From Vibrio sp. ES.051 (GTDB taxonomy: Bacteria > Pseudomonadota > Gammaproteobacteria > Enterobacterales > Vibrionaceae), in NCBI RefSeq assembly GCF_002563795.1, contig NZ_PDJL01000004.1:682001-746000 (forward strand): DNA of 64,000 bases, read 5' to 3'. A model generated the notes under the pieces. It searched no databases. It was not told the DNA's origin and saw nothing but the letters and a program-made list of their open reading frames with translations. This document shows, one piece after another, positions 34,767-44,030 of the stretch (its first letter is position 1; each line of letters starts with the position of its first letter). The position numbers and the translations under genes are program-made.

Positions 34767-35078
34767 ATGAAAGTTGATGGTATGCAGGCAGAAATGCGCG
34801 CCATGATGGTAGAAGCGACTAACACTGCTCCTACCCCAAGTGGGGCGAAAGTTGGTGCCGATTTTGGTGATCTCCTAACAAAAGCCATCAATAACGTAAA
34901 TACACTCCAAAAAGCATCGGGTGACTTACAAACCCGTTTTGATCGTGGTGATGCCGATGTTTCCCTTTCTGACGTTATGATTGCTCGTAACAAGTCCAGT
35001 GTCGCGTTTGATGCGACGGTTCAAATTCGCAATAAACTCGTTGAGGCCTACAAAAACCTCATGAATATGCCAGTGTAA
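34767..35078 (+). CDS. fliE: Flagellar MS-ring/rod junction protein FliE
   Basis: Joins the MS ring to the proximal rod. The 103 residues start MKVDGMQAEMRAMM. The conserved C-terminal part is DFGDLLTKAINNVNTLQKASGDLQTRFDRGDADVSLSDVMIARNKSSVAFDATVQIRNKLVEAYKNLMNMPV. I chose ATG 34767 because GAGGTGG precedes it; the frame is open 17 codons earlier, but those would overlap the transcript start predicted from the sigma-54 promoter. First gene of the fliEFGHIJ unit. Confidence 0.94.
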   Translation: MKVDGMQAEMRAMMVEATNTAPTPSGAKVGADFGDLLTKAINNVNTLQKASGDLQTRFDRGDADVSLSDVMIARNKSSVAFDATVQIRNKLVEAYKNLMNMPV

Positions 35079-35092
35079 TTTAGGTAATAAGT

Positions 35093-36835
35093 GTGGCAGA
35101 CAAGTCTACAGATTTAACCGTCACTGAAGGCGGCTCAGATGGTGCACTGGTAGCAAATTCCGATGTTGATATGGAAAGTCAAAATCCAGATCTAGAGGAG
35201 CGCAGTGCGTCGAAATTCGACATGGCGGTAGGCGATCTCGACTTACTTCGTCAGGTCGTGCTCGTACTGTCAATCTCCATCTGTGTTGCGTTGATTGTGA
35301 TGCTGTTTTTTTGGGTAAAAGAACCAGAAATGCGCCCACTTGGGGCGTACGAGACGGAAGAATTGATCCCCGTCCTAGATTATCTGGATCAACAAAAAAT
35401 CAACTATAAGATAGACGGTAATACCATTTCCGTTGAATCGAGCGAATACAACTCGATAAAACTTGGAATGGTGCGTTCGGGCGTGAATCAGGCCACAGAG
35501 GCCGGTGATGACATCCTACTGCAAGACATGGGGTTTGGTGTTTCACAGCGTCTTGAGTTAGAGCGCCTTAAGCTCAGTCGCGAGCGTCAACTTGCTCAAG
35601 CGATTGAGGAAATGAAGCAGGTTCGCAAGGCTCGAGTGTTGTTAGCACTGCCAAAACATAGTGTGTTTGTGCGTCATAACCAAGAGGCTTCTGCTTCCGT
35701 ATTTCTAACCTTATCGACAGGGACGAATCTTAAACAACAAGAAGTTGATTCGATTGTCGATATGGTGGCGAGTGCGGTGCCCAGAATGAAAACTTCCCGT
35801 ATCACGGTCACAGACCAACACGGACGTCTACTCAGTTCGGGTTCTCAAGACCCTGCGTCTGCCGCCCGTCGCAAAGAGCAAGAATTAGAGCGTAGTCAAG
35901 AGCAAGCACTCCGTGAAAAGATTGACTCGGTCTTGTTGCCAATTTTAGGTTATGGCAACTACACCGCGCAGGTGGACATCAAAATGGACTTCAGCGCTGT
36001 GGAGCAAACCCGCAAACGCTTCGATCCTAATACGCCAGCCACACGCAGTGAGTACGCATTAGAAGATTACAACAACGGTAACGTGGTAGCCGGCATTCCG
36101 GGAGCATTGAGTAATCAGCCGCCAGCGGATGCCTCTATTCCGCAAGACGTGGCTCAGATGAAGGATGGCTCGGTCATGGGGCAGGGCTCGGTACGTAAAG
36201 AGTCAACCCGAAACTTTGAGTTAGATACCACCATTAGACATGAGCGTAAGCAAACGGGCACGGTCGCGCGTCAAACCGTGTCGGTGGCCATCAAAGATCG
36301 TCGACAAGTCAATCCAGATACTGGTGAAGTGACTTACACACCGATGTCTGAATCAGAAATTAATGCAATTCGTCAAGTGCTTATAGGTAGTGTTGGATTT
36401 GATCAAGGCCGTGGTGACTTGCTAAATGTGTTGAGTGTGAAGTTTGCTGAGCCGCAAACAGAACAACTAGAAGATGCGCCAATTTGGGAGCACCCCAACT
36501 TTAGTGATTGGGTTCGTTGGTTTGCGAGTGCATTGGTTATCATCGTGGTGGTCTTGGTTCTGGTTCGCCCTGCAATGAAGAAATTGCTTAACCCAGCAAG
36601 CGACGATAAAGATGACATGTACGGGCCAGATGGTTTACCAATTGGCGCGGATGGTGAAACAAGCTTGATCAGTAGTGACATCGAAAACAGTGAACTGTTT
36701 GAATTTGGCTCAAGCATTGACCTGCCAAACCTGCACAAAGATGAAGACGTACTGAAAGCGGTGCGCGCGCTGGTTGCGAATGAACCCGAACTTGCCGCTC
36801 AAGTAGTAAAAAACTGGATGAATGACAATGGCTAA
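35093..36835 (+). CDS. fliF: Flagellar MS-ring protein FliF
   Basis: Forms the MS ring, housing of the export gate and base for the C-ring. The 580 residues start at GTG 35093, which fits the spacing from fliE (14 bp). Transmembrane segments at about 53-75 (VVLVLSISICVALIVMLFF) and 475-497 (SALVIIVVVLVLVRPAM) flank the periplasmic YscJ-like ring-building domains. The acidic C-terminal tail after about 520 binds FliG. The gene overlaps fliG by 8 bp. Confidence 0.95.
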   Translation: MADKSTDLTVTEGGSDGALVANSDVDMESQNPDLEERSASKFDMAVGDLDLLRQVVLVLSISICVALIVMLFFWVKEPEMRPLGAYETEELIPVLDYLDQQKINYKIDGNTISVESSEYNSIKLGMVRSGVNQATEAGDDILLQDMGFGVSQRLELERLKLSRERQLAQAIEEMKQVRKARVLLALPKHSVFVRHNQEASASVFLTLSTGTNLKQQEVDSIVDMVASAVPRMKTSRITVTDQHGRLLSSGSQDPASAARRKEQELERSQEQALREKIDSVLLPILGYGNYTAQVDIKMDFSAVEQTRKRFDPNTPATRSEYALEDYNNGNVVAGIPGALSNQPPADASIPQDVAQMKDGSVMGQGSVRKESTRNFELDTTIRHERKQTGTVARQTVSVAIKDRRQVNPDTGEVTYTPMSESEINAIRQVLIGSVGFDQGRGDLLNVLSVKFAEPQTEQLEDAPIWEHPNFSDWVRWFASALVIIVVVLVLVRPAMKKLLNPASDDKDDMYGPDGLPIGADGETSLISSDIENSELFEFGSSIDLPNLHKDEDVLKAVRALVANEPELAAQVVKNWMNDNG

Positions 36836-37883
36836 CGATATCGCACCTCAAGATAACAACGTCGAGGGAATGCCAGTTGAATTGGATATCTCGACCATCA
36901 CTGGCGAAGAAAAAGCGGCGATTTTGCTACTGAGTCTTAACGAGCAAGATGCTGCGGGGATCATTCGTCATCTCGAGCCTAAGCAAGTACAGCGCGTCGG
37001 TAGCGCGATGGCGAAAGCGAAAAACCTCAATCAAGACAAAGTATCGGCAGTGCACCGAGCATTTTTGGAAGACATCCAGAAATACACCAATATTGGTATG
37101 GGCAGCGAAGACTTCATGCGCAACGCACTGGTAGCAGCGCTGGGTGAAGATAAAGCGAACAACTTGGTTGACCAAATTTTATTGGGGACAGGGTCGAAAG
37201 GGTTAGATTCACTGAAATGGATGGATCCGCGCCAAGTCGCCAGCATCATCTTTAATGAGCACCCACAAATCCAAACCATCGTATTGTCATACTTGGAATC
37301 GGATCAGTCGGCGGAAATCCTTTCTCAGTTCCCAGAGCGGGTGCGTTTGGATTTGATGATGCGTATTGCCAACCTAGAAGAAGTTCAGCCATCGGCACTG
37401 GCCGAGTTGAACGAAATCATGGAGAAGCAGTTTGCCGGCCAAGCGGGGGCGCAAGCGGCCAAAATTGGCGGCTTAAAAGCAGCAGCCGAGATCATGAACT
37501 ATCTAGACAACAACGTCGAAGGTTTGTTGATGGATCAGATCCGCGATCAAGACGAAGACATGGCAACGCAAATTCAAGACCTTATGTTTGTTTTCGAAAA
37601 CTTGGCCGAAGTGGACGACCAAGGCATTCAGAAATTGCTGCGTGATGTGCCACAAGATGTTCTGCAAAAAGCGCTTAAAGGCGCCGACGATTCTCTACGT
37701 GAGAAAGTGTTTAAGAACATGTCGAAGCGTGCCGCGGATATGATGCGTGATGACATCGAAGCGATGCCGCCGGTCCGTGTTGCTGACGTAGAAGCCGCTC
37801 AAAAAGAAATTCTCGCGATAGCTCGCCGTATGGCCGATGCTGGTGAACTTATGTTGACCGGCGGTGCTGACGAGTTCCTATAA
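36828..37883 (+). CDS. fliG: Flagellar switch protein FliG
   Basis: Rotor protein of the C-ring that interacts with the PomA stator. With the start at 36828 (MANDIAPQ) it has 351 residues, the Vibrio family size; another ATG lies 6 bp upstream. The N-terminal domain binds FliF. The middle domain contains the ARM repeats, with EHPQ (residues about 144-147) in IIFNEHPQIQTIVLSYL. The C-terminal domain holds the charged torque helix (LREKVFKNMSKRAADMMRDDIEAM). A 9-bp hairpin without a T-run separates it from fliH. Confidence 0.95.
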   Translation: MANDIAPQDNNVEGMPVELDISTITGEEKAAILLLSLNEQDAAGIIRHLEPKQVQRVGSAMAKAKNLNQDKVSAVHRAFLEDIQKYTNIGMGSEDFMRNALVAALGEDKANNLVDQILLGTGSKGLDSLKWMDPRQVASIIFNEHPQIQTIVLSYLESDQSAEILSQFPERVRLDLMMRIANLEEVQPSALAELNEIMEKQFAGQAGAQAAKIGGLKAAAEIMNYLDNNVEGLLMDQIRDQDEDMATQIQDLMFVFENLAEVDDQGIQKLLRDVPQDVLQKALKGADDSLREKVFKNMSKRAADMMRDDIEAMPPVRVADVEAAQKEILAIARRMADAGELMLTGGADEFL

Positions 37884-37892
37884 TCTCTATTA

Positions 37893-37914
37893 CCCTGCGA
37901 TTTCTATCGCAGGG
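37893..37914 (+). repeat. Perfect hairpin between fliG and fliH
   Basis: CCCTGCGAT-TTCT-ATCGCAGGG is a 9-bp perfect stem with a tetraloop, not followed by a T-run (GGCTCCTTCAC follows). It lies inside an operon, so processing or 3'-end protection of the fliEFG mRNA is more likely than termination. Confidence 0.7.
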
Positions 37915-37950
37915 CTCCTTCACTTCCAATCGAATACACATAGGTAACCC

Positions 37951-38751
37951 ATGGCTGGCGATAGAAAACGTGGATTTATCCGCCCTGATGAAGATGATGC
38001 GATGCTCGAGCCGCAACGTTGGGGGTTGCCGGATTACGGTGAGTCCAAAGCCAAACAAGTGAAGCAAACTGCGTTTAACTACGATCCCGGTTGGGTGCCG
38101 AACTTTGACGAGCCTGAAGAGGCGCAAGTTCTTGAGTTGACCGAGGAGCAGATCGAACAGATTAAGCAGGGCGCTTATCAAGAAGGTTTGTACCAAGGCC
38201 AAGAGGCGGGCTTCAAACAAGGTTACGACAAAGGTAAAGAGGAAGGTCTTCAAGCGGGGCACCTAGAAGGAGTGGAGCTTGGTAAAGCCGAAGGCGTGAC
38301 AGCGGGTCAGGAATATATTCAGCAGCAAGTCGAAACCTTTATGAATCTAGCAAATCAGTTTACTCAGCCGCTGGAGTTAATGAATGCTCAGGTAGAGAAA
38401 CAACTGGTGGATATGGTGCTTTGCTTGGTAAAAGAAGTAGTACACGTTGAAGTACAAACCAACCCTCAAATCCTCTTGGATACCGTTAAGCAGTCGGTTG
38501 AAGCTCTTCCTATCTCTGGTCACGCAATCACCCTTCATCTTCACCCAGAAGATGTGGCGATTATTCGCTCGTCTTATGGTGAAGAAGATTTGGATTGTCG
38601 CAATTGGACGTTAGTGGCGGAACCCTCCCTTAACCGGGGTGATGTACAGATCGAAGCGGGAGAATCGAGTATTAGTTACCGGATGGAAGAACGCATTAAG
38701 AGTGTTCTGCACAGCTTTTGTGGCACAAACCGTCATCAAGAGGGTGAGTAA
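37951..38751 (+). CDS. fliH: Flagellar export ATPase regulator FliH
   Basis: Peripheral stalk-like protein that binds and regulates the FliI ATPase. It has 266 residues. The middle contains the glycine-repeat helix typical of FliH (YQEGLYQGQEAGFKQGYDKGKEEGLQAG, GxxxG-like spacing, about 72-110). The C-terminal FliI-binding domain is about 130-255. It starts 67 bp after fliG and ends 3 bp before fliI. Confidence 0.92.
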   Translation: MAGDRKRGFIRPDEDDAMLEPQRWGLPDYGESKAKQVKQTAFNYDPGWVPNFDEPEEAQVLELTEEQIEQIKQGAYQEGLYQGQEAGFKQGYDKGKEEGLQAGHLEGVELGKAEGVTAGQEYIQQQVETFMNLANQFTQPLELMNAQVEKQLVDMVLCLVKEVVHVEVQTNPQILLDTVKQSVEALPISGHAITLHLHPEDVAIIRSSYGEEDLDCRNWTLVAEPSLNRGDVQIEAGESSISYRMEERIKSVLHSFCGTNRHQEGE

Positions 38752-38754
38752 GCC

Positions 38755-40074
38755 ATGCAAGCGTTGGCCGACCGTTTAAAAAACTACAAAGTTGAAGGCT
38801 TAACCACACGCCCAGTCGCCTCTGGCAAACTGGTTCGCGTTATTGGTTTAACGTTAGAAGCCACAGGTTGCCGTGCACCAATCGGCAGCCTCTGTTTGGT
38901 TGAAACCATGTCTGGGCAGATGGAAGCGGAAGTCGTCGGTTTCTCAGGCGATAATCTGTTTTTGATGCCAAGCGAGCAAATCACGGGCATTTTACCTGGC
39001 GCTAAAGTGACACCAATAACGAATGATGCGGGTTTGCCTGTTGGTATGGAGTTGCTTGGCCGAGTGATTGACGGTGTAGGGAACCCCTTAGACGGACTTG
39101 GGCCTCTGTATACTGATCATCGTGCTTCATTTCATGCTGTGCCTATTAATCCACTGTCTCGCAAGCCTATTTCTGAACCCCTTGATGTCGGTTTGAAAGC
39201 GATCAACGGTTTATTGACGGTGGGTAAAGGCCAGCGCATCGGACTCTTTGCTGGTTCGGGCGTGGGTAAATCGGTCACGCTTGGCATGATGACCCGAGGC
39301 ACTACGGCGCAAGTGGTGGTGGTTGGCCTTATCGGTGAACGTGGACGCGAAGTTAAAGAATTTATCGAAGAAATTTTAGGTGACGATGGCCGTCGTCGCT
39401 CTGTGGTCGTGGCGGCGCCAGCTGATGCTTCACCATTGATGCGGTTGAAAGGTTGTCAGACAGCCTTAACCATTGCCGAGTACTTCCGCGATCAAGGTTT
39501 GGACGTATTATTGCTGATGGATTCATTAACGCGCTTTGCGCAAGCGCAACGTGAAATCGCCTTGTCCGTCGGTGAGCCGCCCGCCACGAAAGGTTATCCG
39601 CCATCAGTCTTTGCAAAATTGCCAGCGTTGGTGGAGCGTGCAGGTAATGGAGATGGCGAGCAGGGGTCAATTACCGCATTCTTTACTGTATTAACCGAAG
39701 GTGATGATCTACAAGACCCTATCGCCGATGCCTCACGTGCGATTCTCGATGGTCATATTGTGTTGTCCCGTGAAATGGCAGACGCAGGCCACTACCCAGC
39801 CATCGACGTTGAGAAATCGGTTAGCCGTGTTATGCCGCAAATCACCACCGAAGAGCATGTATTGATGTCAAAAGCGGTGCGTCAGGTATTGTCGATTTGT
39901 CGTAAGAATCAGGATTTGGTCTCGATTGGCGCGTACAAGCCTGGTACTGATCCTGCGATTGATGGTGCCTTTACCCTGAAGCCGAAATTAGATGAATACC
40001 TCCAACAAAGCATGAAAGAGTCGGTGCCTTACGGTATGTGTGTCAATATGCTGAAAAGTATTTTAAGTGGGTAA
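38755..40074 (+). CDS. fliI: Flagellum-specific ATPase FliI
   Basis: Hexameric F1-beta-like ATPase that energises substrate delivery to the export gate. It has 439 residues with Walker A GSGVGKS (around 167-173) and Walker [30 protein letters not shown] carries the catalytic Glu region, and the [24 protein letters not shown] block is typical. Adjacent to fliH and fliJ in the conserved order. Confidence 0.96.
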   Translation: MQALADRLKNYKVEGLTTRPVASGKLVRVIGLTLEATGCRAPIGSLCLVETMSGQMEAEVVGFSGDNLFLMPSEQITGILPGAKVTPITNDAGLPVGMELLGRVIDGVGNPLDGLGPLYTDHRASFHAVPINPLSRKPISEPLDVGLKAINGLLTVGKGQRIGLFAGSGVGKSVTLGMMTRGTTAQVVVVGLIGERGREVKEFIEEILGDDGRRRSVVVAAPADASPLMRLKGCQTALTIAEYFRDQGLDVLLLMDSLTRFAQAQREIALSVGEPPATKGYPPSVFAKLPALVERAGNGDGEQGSITAFFTVLTEGDDLQDPIADASRAILDGHIVLSREMADAGHYPAIDVEKSVSRVMPQITTEEHVLMSKAVRQVLSICRKNQDLVSIGAYKPGTDPAIDGAFTLKPKLDEYLQQSMKESVPYGMCVNMLKSILSG

Positions 40075-40080
40075 TAGCCT

Positions 40081-40524
40081 ATGGAAAACGCGATGGATTT
40101 CTTGCTCAAGCAAGCGAAAGAGCAAGAAGATCAAGCGGTCTTGGCTCTTAATAAAGCGCGCAATGAGTTAGAAGACTACTACCTCCAAGTTGAGCAGATT
40201 GAAAAGTATCGTCTAGATTATTGTCAACAGCTGGTTGACCGTGGTCAAGCGGGTTTGACCGCCAGCCAATATGGCCACTTAAATCGATTTCTCACTCAGC
40301 TAGATGAGACCTTATCTAAGCAAAAGCAAGCGGAAAATCACTTCAAAGAACAAGTCGAAAACTGTCAAGAATACTGGTTAAAAGTGCGAAAAGAACGTAA
40401 ATCCTATGAATGGATGATAGAAAAACGCATGAAAGATAAACAACAGGAAGAAGCTAGACGCGAACAAAAGCAGATGGATGAGTTCTCGACATTACTTTAT
40501 AGCCGAAGAGCGAAGCCATTTTAA
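40081..40524 (+). CDS. fliJ: Flagellar export chaperone FliJ
   Basis: Coiled-coil protein that acts as the central stalk of the FliI hexamer and as an export chaperone. Its 147 residues are almost wholly charged helix (for example KQAKEQEDQAVLALNKARNELEDYYLQVEQIEKYR), as expected. Last gene of fliE-J, 6 bp after fliI. The 168-bp gap to fliK carries a sigma-54 candidate. Confidence 0.92.
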   Translation: MENAMDFLLKQAKEQEDQAVLALNKARNELEDYYLQVEQIEKYRLDYCQQLVDRGQAGLTASQYGHLNRFLTQLDETLSKQKQAENHFKEQVENCQEYWLKVRKERKSYEWMIEKRMKDKQQEEARREQKQMDEFSTLLYSRRAKPF

Positions 40525-40590
40525 GGATAGAGAAATGCGAATCTGTTTACACTTTCGGAAGGATATTGTCGAAAGAAATTTACTTCTTGT

Positions 40591-40606
40591 TGGCGTGATT
40601 TGTGCA
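40591..40606 (+). promoter_or_regulatory. Sigma-54 promoter candidate of fliK operon
   Basis: TGGCGTGATTTGTGCA keeps the GG-N10-GC spacing and most of the -24/-12 consensus. It lies 102 bp upstream of the fliK start, in the only sizeable gap between fliJ and fliK. Confidence 0.65.
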
Positions 40607-40692
40607 TAAAACGATACAACTAACCTAATTTTGCCACTCATGCGCAATGACGGCAGTGAAATATTAATGCTGCGGATAATGAGAATTTCTAT

Positions 40693-42345
40693 ATGAATGT
40701 GAATTTGTCTAATGCTTCAGCGACAAATAAGACGTCAGCTTCGGACTCTACCGCGAAAGGAATTGCAGAAAACTCTGAAAAAAAAGGTTTTTTTGAAACC
40801 TTAGCCGACACTTTTACCGGTTCACAAACAACAAAAAAAACCGCGGCGCAATCAGCAGACATTGAAAGCGAAGCAAGCGCCACGGGCAGTAATTCGCCTA
40901 CAAATAAAAGTGAGAGCCAAGAAACCGTCGCGGCTAGCGACAACGCTGACAACAATACAGCGGCCGATAACGCGGCGAACACCCAAGCAAGCCAACAACA
41001 AGGCGAATTACCGTCAGGGCAAGAAGAATACTTAGATATCCATGCGATCGATTCAGTAACGTCTGACCAAAACAGCTTGGCAAAGACTCATGATGTCACC
41101 AACGCGATGGGAGAAGGGCAGCAACTATTAGGCCGTCTTGAGCAAGCGAATCAAGCGTTGCAAGCAAATGCTGCTTCTGTCGAGAGCGGCAAAGAGGTGC
41201 CTCTACAAAAGAGCGAAGCATGGCAAAATATGACGGCGCAAGTGACGAATGCGGCTGCGCAGAACGTGGTAAATGATGGGAGCTCCGGTGTGCTGATGTC
41301 CGCGAAGTTAGTGGCTGATGCTGAGACCGTCCAACGCGTTTCACTGGACCAGCTGGAGCTCATTGATACCAAGCTTGCACAAGGAAAGTCGCTGACGGCG
41401 CAAGAAATCGATGTTATTGAGGGGCTGAAAACCGGCGCGATTGTCGCTGATATGCCCAATCAAGATTTTGCGCAGTTTGTTGCTCTGCCGAGTGAGCTAA
41501 AGCAAGCTCTTGCGGAGCAACAAGCGACGCAGCAGAGCCTCGCGCGTCAAGCTTCAGCCATGACCACGGCACAACAGGCAGCCACGCAAGAAATGAAGCA
41601 CGCGGCGGCTCAATCCGCTCAAGCATTGGCGGCTCAGAATCTAGATAAAGCGGCGATGTCTTCCATGCCAGACGCCTTGGTTACGACCAATTTGTCTCCG
41701 GCGCTTCAAGGTGTGGCGAAGAGTGATGTGAGTCATCAAGCTATGAACGCGGCTTTGACAGCAAGTGCATTGCAAGCGACGGCCGATAAACAAGATAAAC
41801 CGGACCTGCAACATGGTTTGGCTGGACAAATTCAAGCCGCGGCAGGGCAGCAGGGTGTCAGTACACCGCAACAAGCGCGAATTGATGCTGCTCAGCAAGC
41901 CCAGCTTCCGCTACAACTGACCAAAGAGTTAGCCAATGAGCAAGTGGCGGAAAAGGTACAAATGATGATGTCAAAGAACCTGAAAAACCTTGATATTCGT
42001 CTTGACCCTCCTGAGCTGGGCCGTATGCAAATTCGCATGACCATGAACAATGATATCGCCAATGTTCATTTCACTGTGAGTAATCCGCAAGCGCGTGACA
42101 TTGTGGATCAGGCGCTTCCCCGTTTGAGAGAAATGTTGGCTCAGCAAGGCATGCAACTCGCTGATTCGTCGGTTCAGCAACAAAACAGTGGTCAACAACA
42201 AGATGGTTATGCCGCATCGGATCAAAGTGGGCAAGGCACTACTGGGAGAGGATTTTCTGGTCATTCAGAAGAAAACTTTGATACCGACGCCAATCTTGAT
42301 TTGAATGTGGTTTCAAAGCGTGATGGAATTAGTTTCTACGCATAA
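40693..42345 (+). CDS. fliK: Flagellar hook-length control protein FliK
   Basis: Secreted ruler that measures hook length and switches export specificity by contacting FlhB. The 550 residues are dominated by Ala, Gln, Ser and Asp, disordered over about 1-410. The C-terminal domain NLKNLDIRLDPPELGRMQIRMTMNNDIANVHFTVSNPQARDIVDQALPRLREMLAQQGMQL is the conserved FliK switch domain, followed by a Gln/Gly/Ser tail. It likely starts its own transcription unit (fliK-fliLMNOPQR-flhB). Confidence 0.93.
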   Translation: MNVNLSNASATNKTSASDSTAKGIAENSEKKGFFETLADTFTGSQTTKKTAAQSADIESEASATGSNSPTNKSESQETVAASDNADNNTAADNAANTQASQQQGELPSGQEEYLDIHAIDSVTSDQNSLAKTHDVTNAMGEGQQLLGRLEQANQALQANAASVESGKEVPLQKSEAWQNMTAQVTNAAAQNVVNDGSSGVLMSAKLVADAETVQRVSLDQLELIDTKLAQGKSLTAQEIDVIEGLKTGAIVADMPNQDFAQFVALPSELKQALAEQQATQQSLARQASAMTTAQQAATQEMKHAAAQSAQALAAQNLDKAAMSSMPDALVTTNLSPALQGVAKSDVSHQAMNAALTASALQATADKQDKPDLQHGLAGQIQAAAGQQGVSTPQQARIDAAQQAQLPLQLTKELANEQVAEKVQMMMSKNLKNLDIRLDPPELGRMQIRMTMNNDIANVHFTVSNPQARDIVDQALPRLREMLAQQGMQLADSSVQQQNSGQQQDGYAASDQSGQGTTGRGFSGHSEENFDTDANLDLNVVSKRDGISFYA

Positions 42346-42371
42346 TGATGCCTTTCACACGCAATGATATC

Positions 42372-42409
42372 AGGTTACCAAGCAAGCTTCGTGCTCGAGC
42401 AAGTAACCT
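42372..42409 (+). repeat. Hairpin between fliK and fliL
   Basis: AGGTTAC (42372-42378) pairs with GTAACCT (42403-42409), and the loop folds further as AGCA (42381-42384) with TGCT (42392-42395). No T-run follows. A probable mRNA structural element between fliK and fliL. Confidence 0.6.
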
Positions 42410-42430
42410 CCAGAACAATAAGAGACAATA

Positions 42431-42925
42431 ATGGCAGATGAACAGCCCCAAGGGACCAACGCACCGAAAGGTAAGTTACTCATTATTATTGCTGTAGTAG
42501 TGATACTGCTCGGCGGTACTGTTGCGGGAGTCTTTTTAATAGGCTCTGATGAGTCGACTCAAACGAACGTGTCTCAGCAGAGTCAAGCGGCGACCTCGAA
42601 TGCAGCACCGATCGCTTACGTGAACCTTCCGCAAGCATTTGTTTTCAACGTAACGGGTGACCGTCGCGATAGGCTGGTACAAATCAAAGCTCAGTTGATG
42701 GTCCGTGGCGCTGAGAATGAGCAGTTAGCTCGTTACCATTCACCTCTGGTTGAGAGTTCTTTGTTGTCGACGTTTGCCTCTGCAACCGTTGAGCAGCTTC
42801 GTTCTCCGACGGGCCGAGTAGAGTTGCGTGATCGCGCTTCTGAGGACATTAAAGCAGCACTTAGCGCTGCGGTTGGTAAACCAGTGATTGAAAAAGTACT
42901 GTTTACAGATTTTGTTATTCAATAG
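42431..42925 (+). CDS. fliL: Flagellar basal-body protein FliL
   Basis: Single-pass inner-membrane protein that forms a ring around the stator and supports torque. It has 164 residues. The transmembrane segment is about 17-38 (LLIIIAVVVILLGGTVAGVFLI), and the periplasmic stomatin-like domain contains YVNLPQAFVFNVTG and the C-terminal VEKVLFTDFVIQ-like end (IEKVLFTDFVIQ). AAGAGACAATA precedes the ATG. fliM follows by 7 bp. Confidence 0.93.
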   Translation: MADEQPQGTNAPKGKLLIIIAVVVILLGGTVAGVFLIGSDESTQTNVSQQSQAATSNAAPIAYVNLPQAFVFNVTGDRRDRLVQIKAQLMVRGAENEQLARYHSPLVESSLLSTFASATVEQLRSPTGRVELRDRASEDIKAALSAAVGKPVIEKVLFTDFVIQ

Positions 42926-42932
42926 GTAAAAC

Positions 42933-43979
42933 GTGACCGATCTATTAAGCCAAGACGAAATTGATGCGCTATTGCATGGGGTTGACGATGTCGATGACGT
43001 TGATGAACCAGCAGGAAACGACACAGAAGGTGCCGTCAGTTTCGATTTTTCGTCTCAAGACAGGATTGTACGTGGCAGAATGCCGACGCTCGAGCTTATC
43101 AACGAGCGTTTTGCAAGGCATATGCGCATCAGCTTGTTCAATATGCTGCGTAAAACGGCGGAGGTGTCGATAAACGGCGTTCAGATGATGAAATTTGGTG
43201 AGTACCAAAACACATTGTACGTTCCCACCAGTCTGAATATGCTGCGTTTTCGCCCACTGAAGGGCACGGCATTGATAACGATGGAAGCGCGGTTGGTATT
43301 TATACTGGTAGAAAACTTCTTCGGTGGCGATGGTCGTTTTCATGCCAAAATTGAAGGGCGTGAATTTACCCCAACTGAACGTCGCATTATTCAATTATTA
43401 CTGAAAATAGTTTTTGAAGATTATAAAGAGGCTTGGTCGCCTGTTATGGGGGTTGAGTTCGAATATCTCGACTCAGAAGTGAACCCTAGTATGGCAAACA
43501 TCGTTAGCCCAACCGAAGTGATAGTGGTGAGCTCATTCCATATCGAGGTCGATGGCGGTGGTGGTGATTTCCATGTGGTCATGCCGTACTCGATGGTTGA
43601 GCCAATCCGCGAACTGCTAGATGCGGGTGTTCAGTCAGACAAAATGGAAACCGACGTTCGTTGGAGCTCCGCGTTGCGTGAAGAGATCATGGATTGTCCG
43701 GTCAATTTCCGCGTCAATTTGCTCGAAAAAGATATCTCGCTACGTGATCTGATGGAGTTACAACCAGGTGATATCATCCCAGTTGAAATGCCAGAAAACG
43801 CGACGATGTTTGTTGAAGATCTGCCGACCTATCGAGTCAAAATGGGCCGTGCGGAAGACAAATTAGCGGTGCAGATCTCGGAAGAGATTGAGCGGCCACA
43901 TGTGGTAAAAACAGACTTAGCTTTCTTGGGTAAAGACATCATGTCGGAGCTTGAGAGTGACGACGATACAAACGATTAA
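42933..43979 (+). CDS. fliM: Flagellar switch protein FliM
   Basis: C-ring protein that receives CheY-phosphate and reverses rotation. The 348 residues start at GTG 42933, 7 bp after fliL. The N-terminal CheY-binding peptide is MTDLLSQDEIDALLHG (residues 1-16). The middle domain includes QDRIVRGRMPTLELINERFARHMR and FFGGDGRFHAKIEGREFTPTERR. The C-terminal domain (about 260-335) is FliN-like. The N-terminal peptide closely resembles three repeats in the CheA linker. Confidence 0.95.
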   Translation: MTDLLSQDEIDALLHGVDDVDDVDEPAGNDTEGAVSFDFSSQDRIVRGRMPTLELINERFARHMRISLFNMLRKTAEVSINGVQMMKFGEYQNTLYVPTSLNMLRFRPLKGTALITMEARLVFILVENFFGGDGRFHAKIEGREFTPTERRIIQLLLKIVFEDYKEAWSPVMGVEFEYLDSEVNPSMANIVSPTEVIVVSSFHIEVDGGGGDFHVVMPYSMVEPIRELLDAGVQSDKMETDVRWSSALREEIMDCPVNFRVNLLEKDISLRDLMELQPGDIIPVEMPENATMFVEDLPTYRVKMGRAEDKLAVQISEEIERPHVVKTDLAFLGKDIMSELESDDDTND

Positions 43980-44030
43980 GATACCTTATACAGGCTTTGG
44001 CAGAAATAAGGCTTAACACAGGATAGAAAA

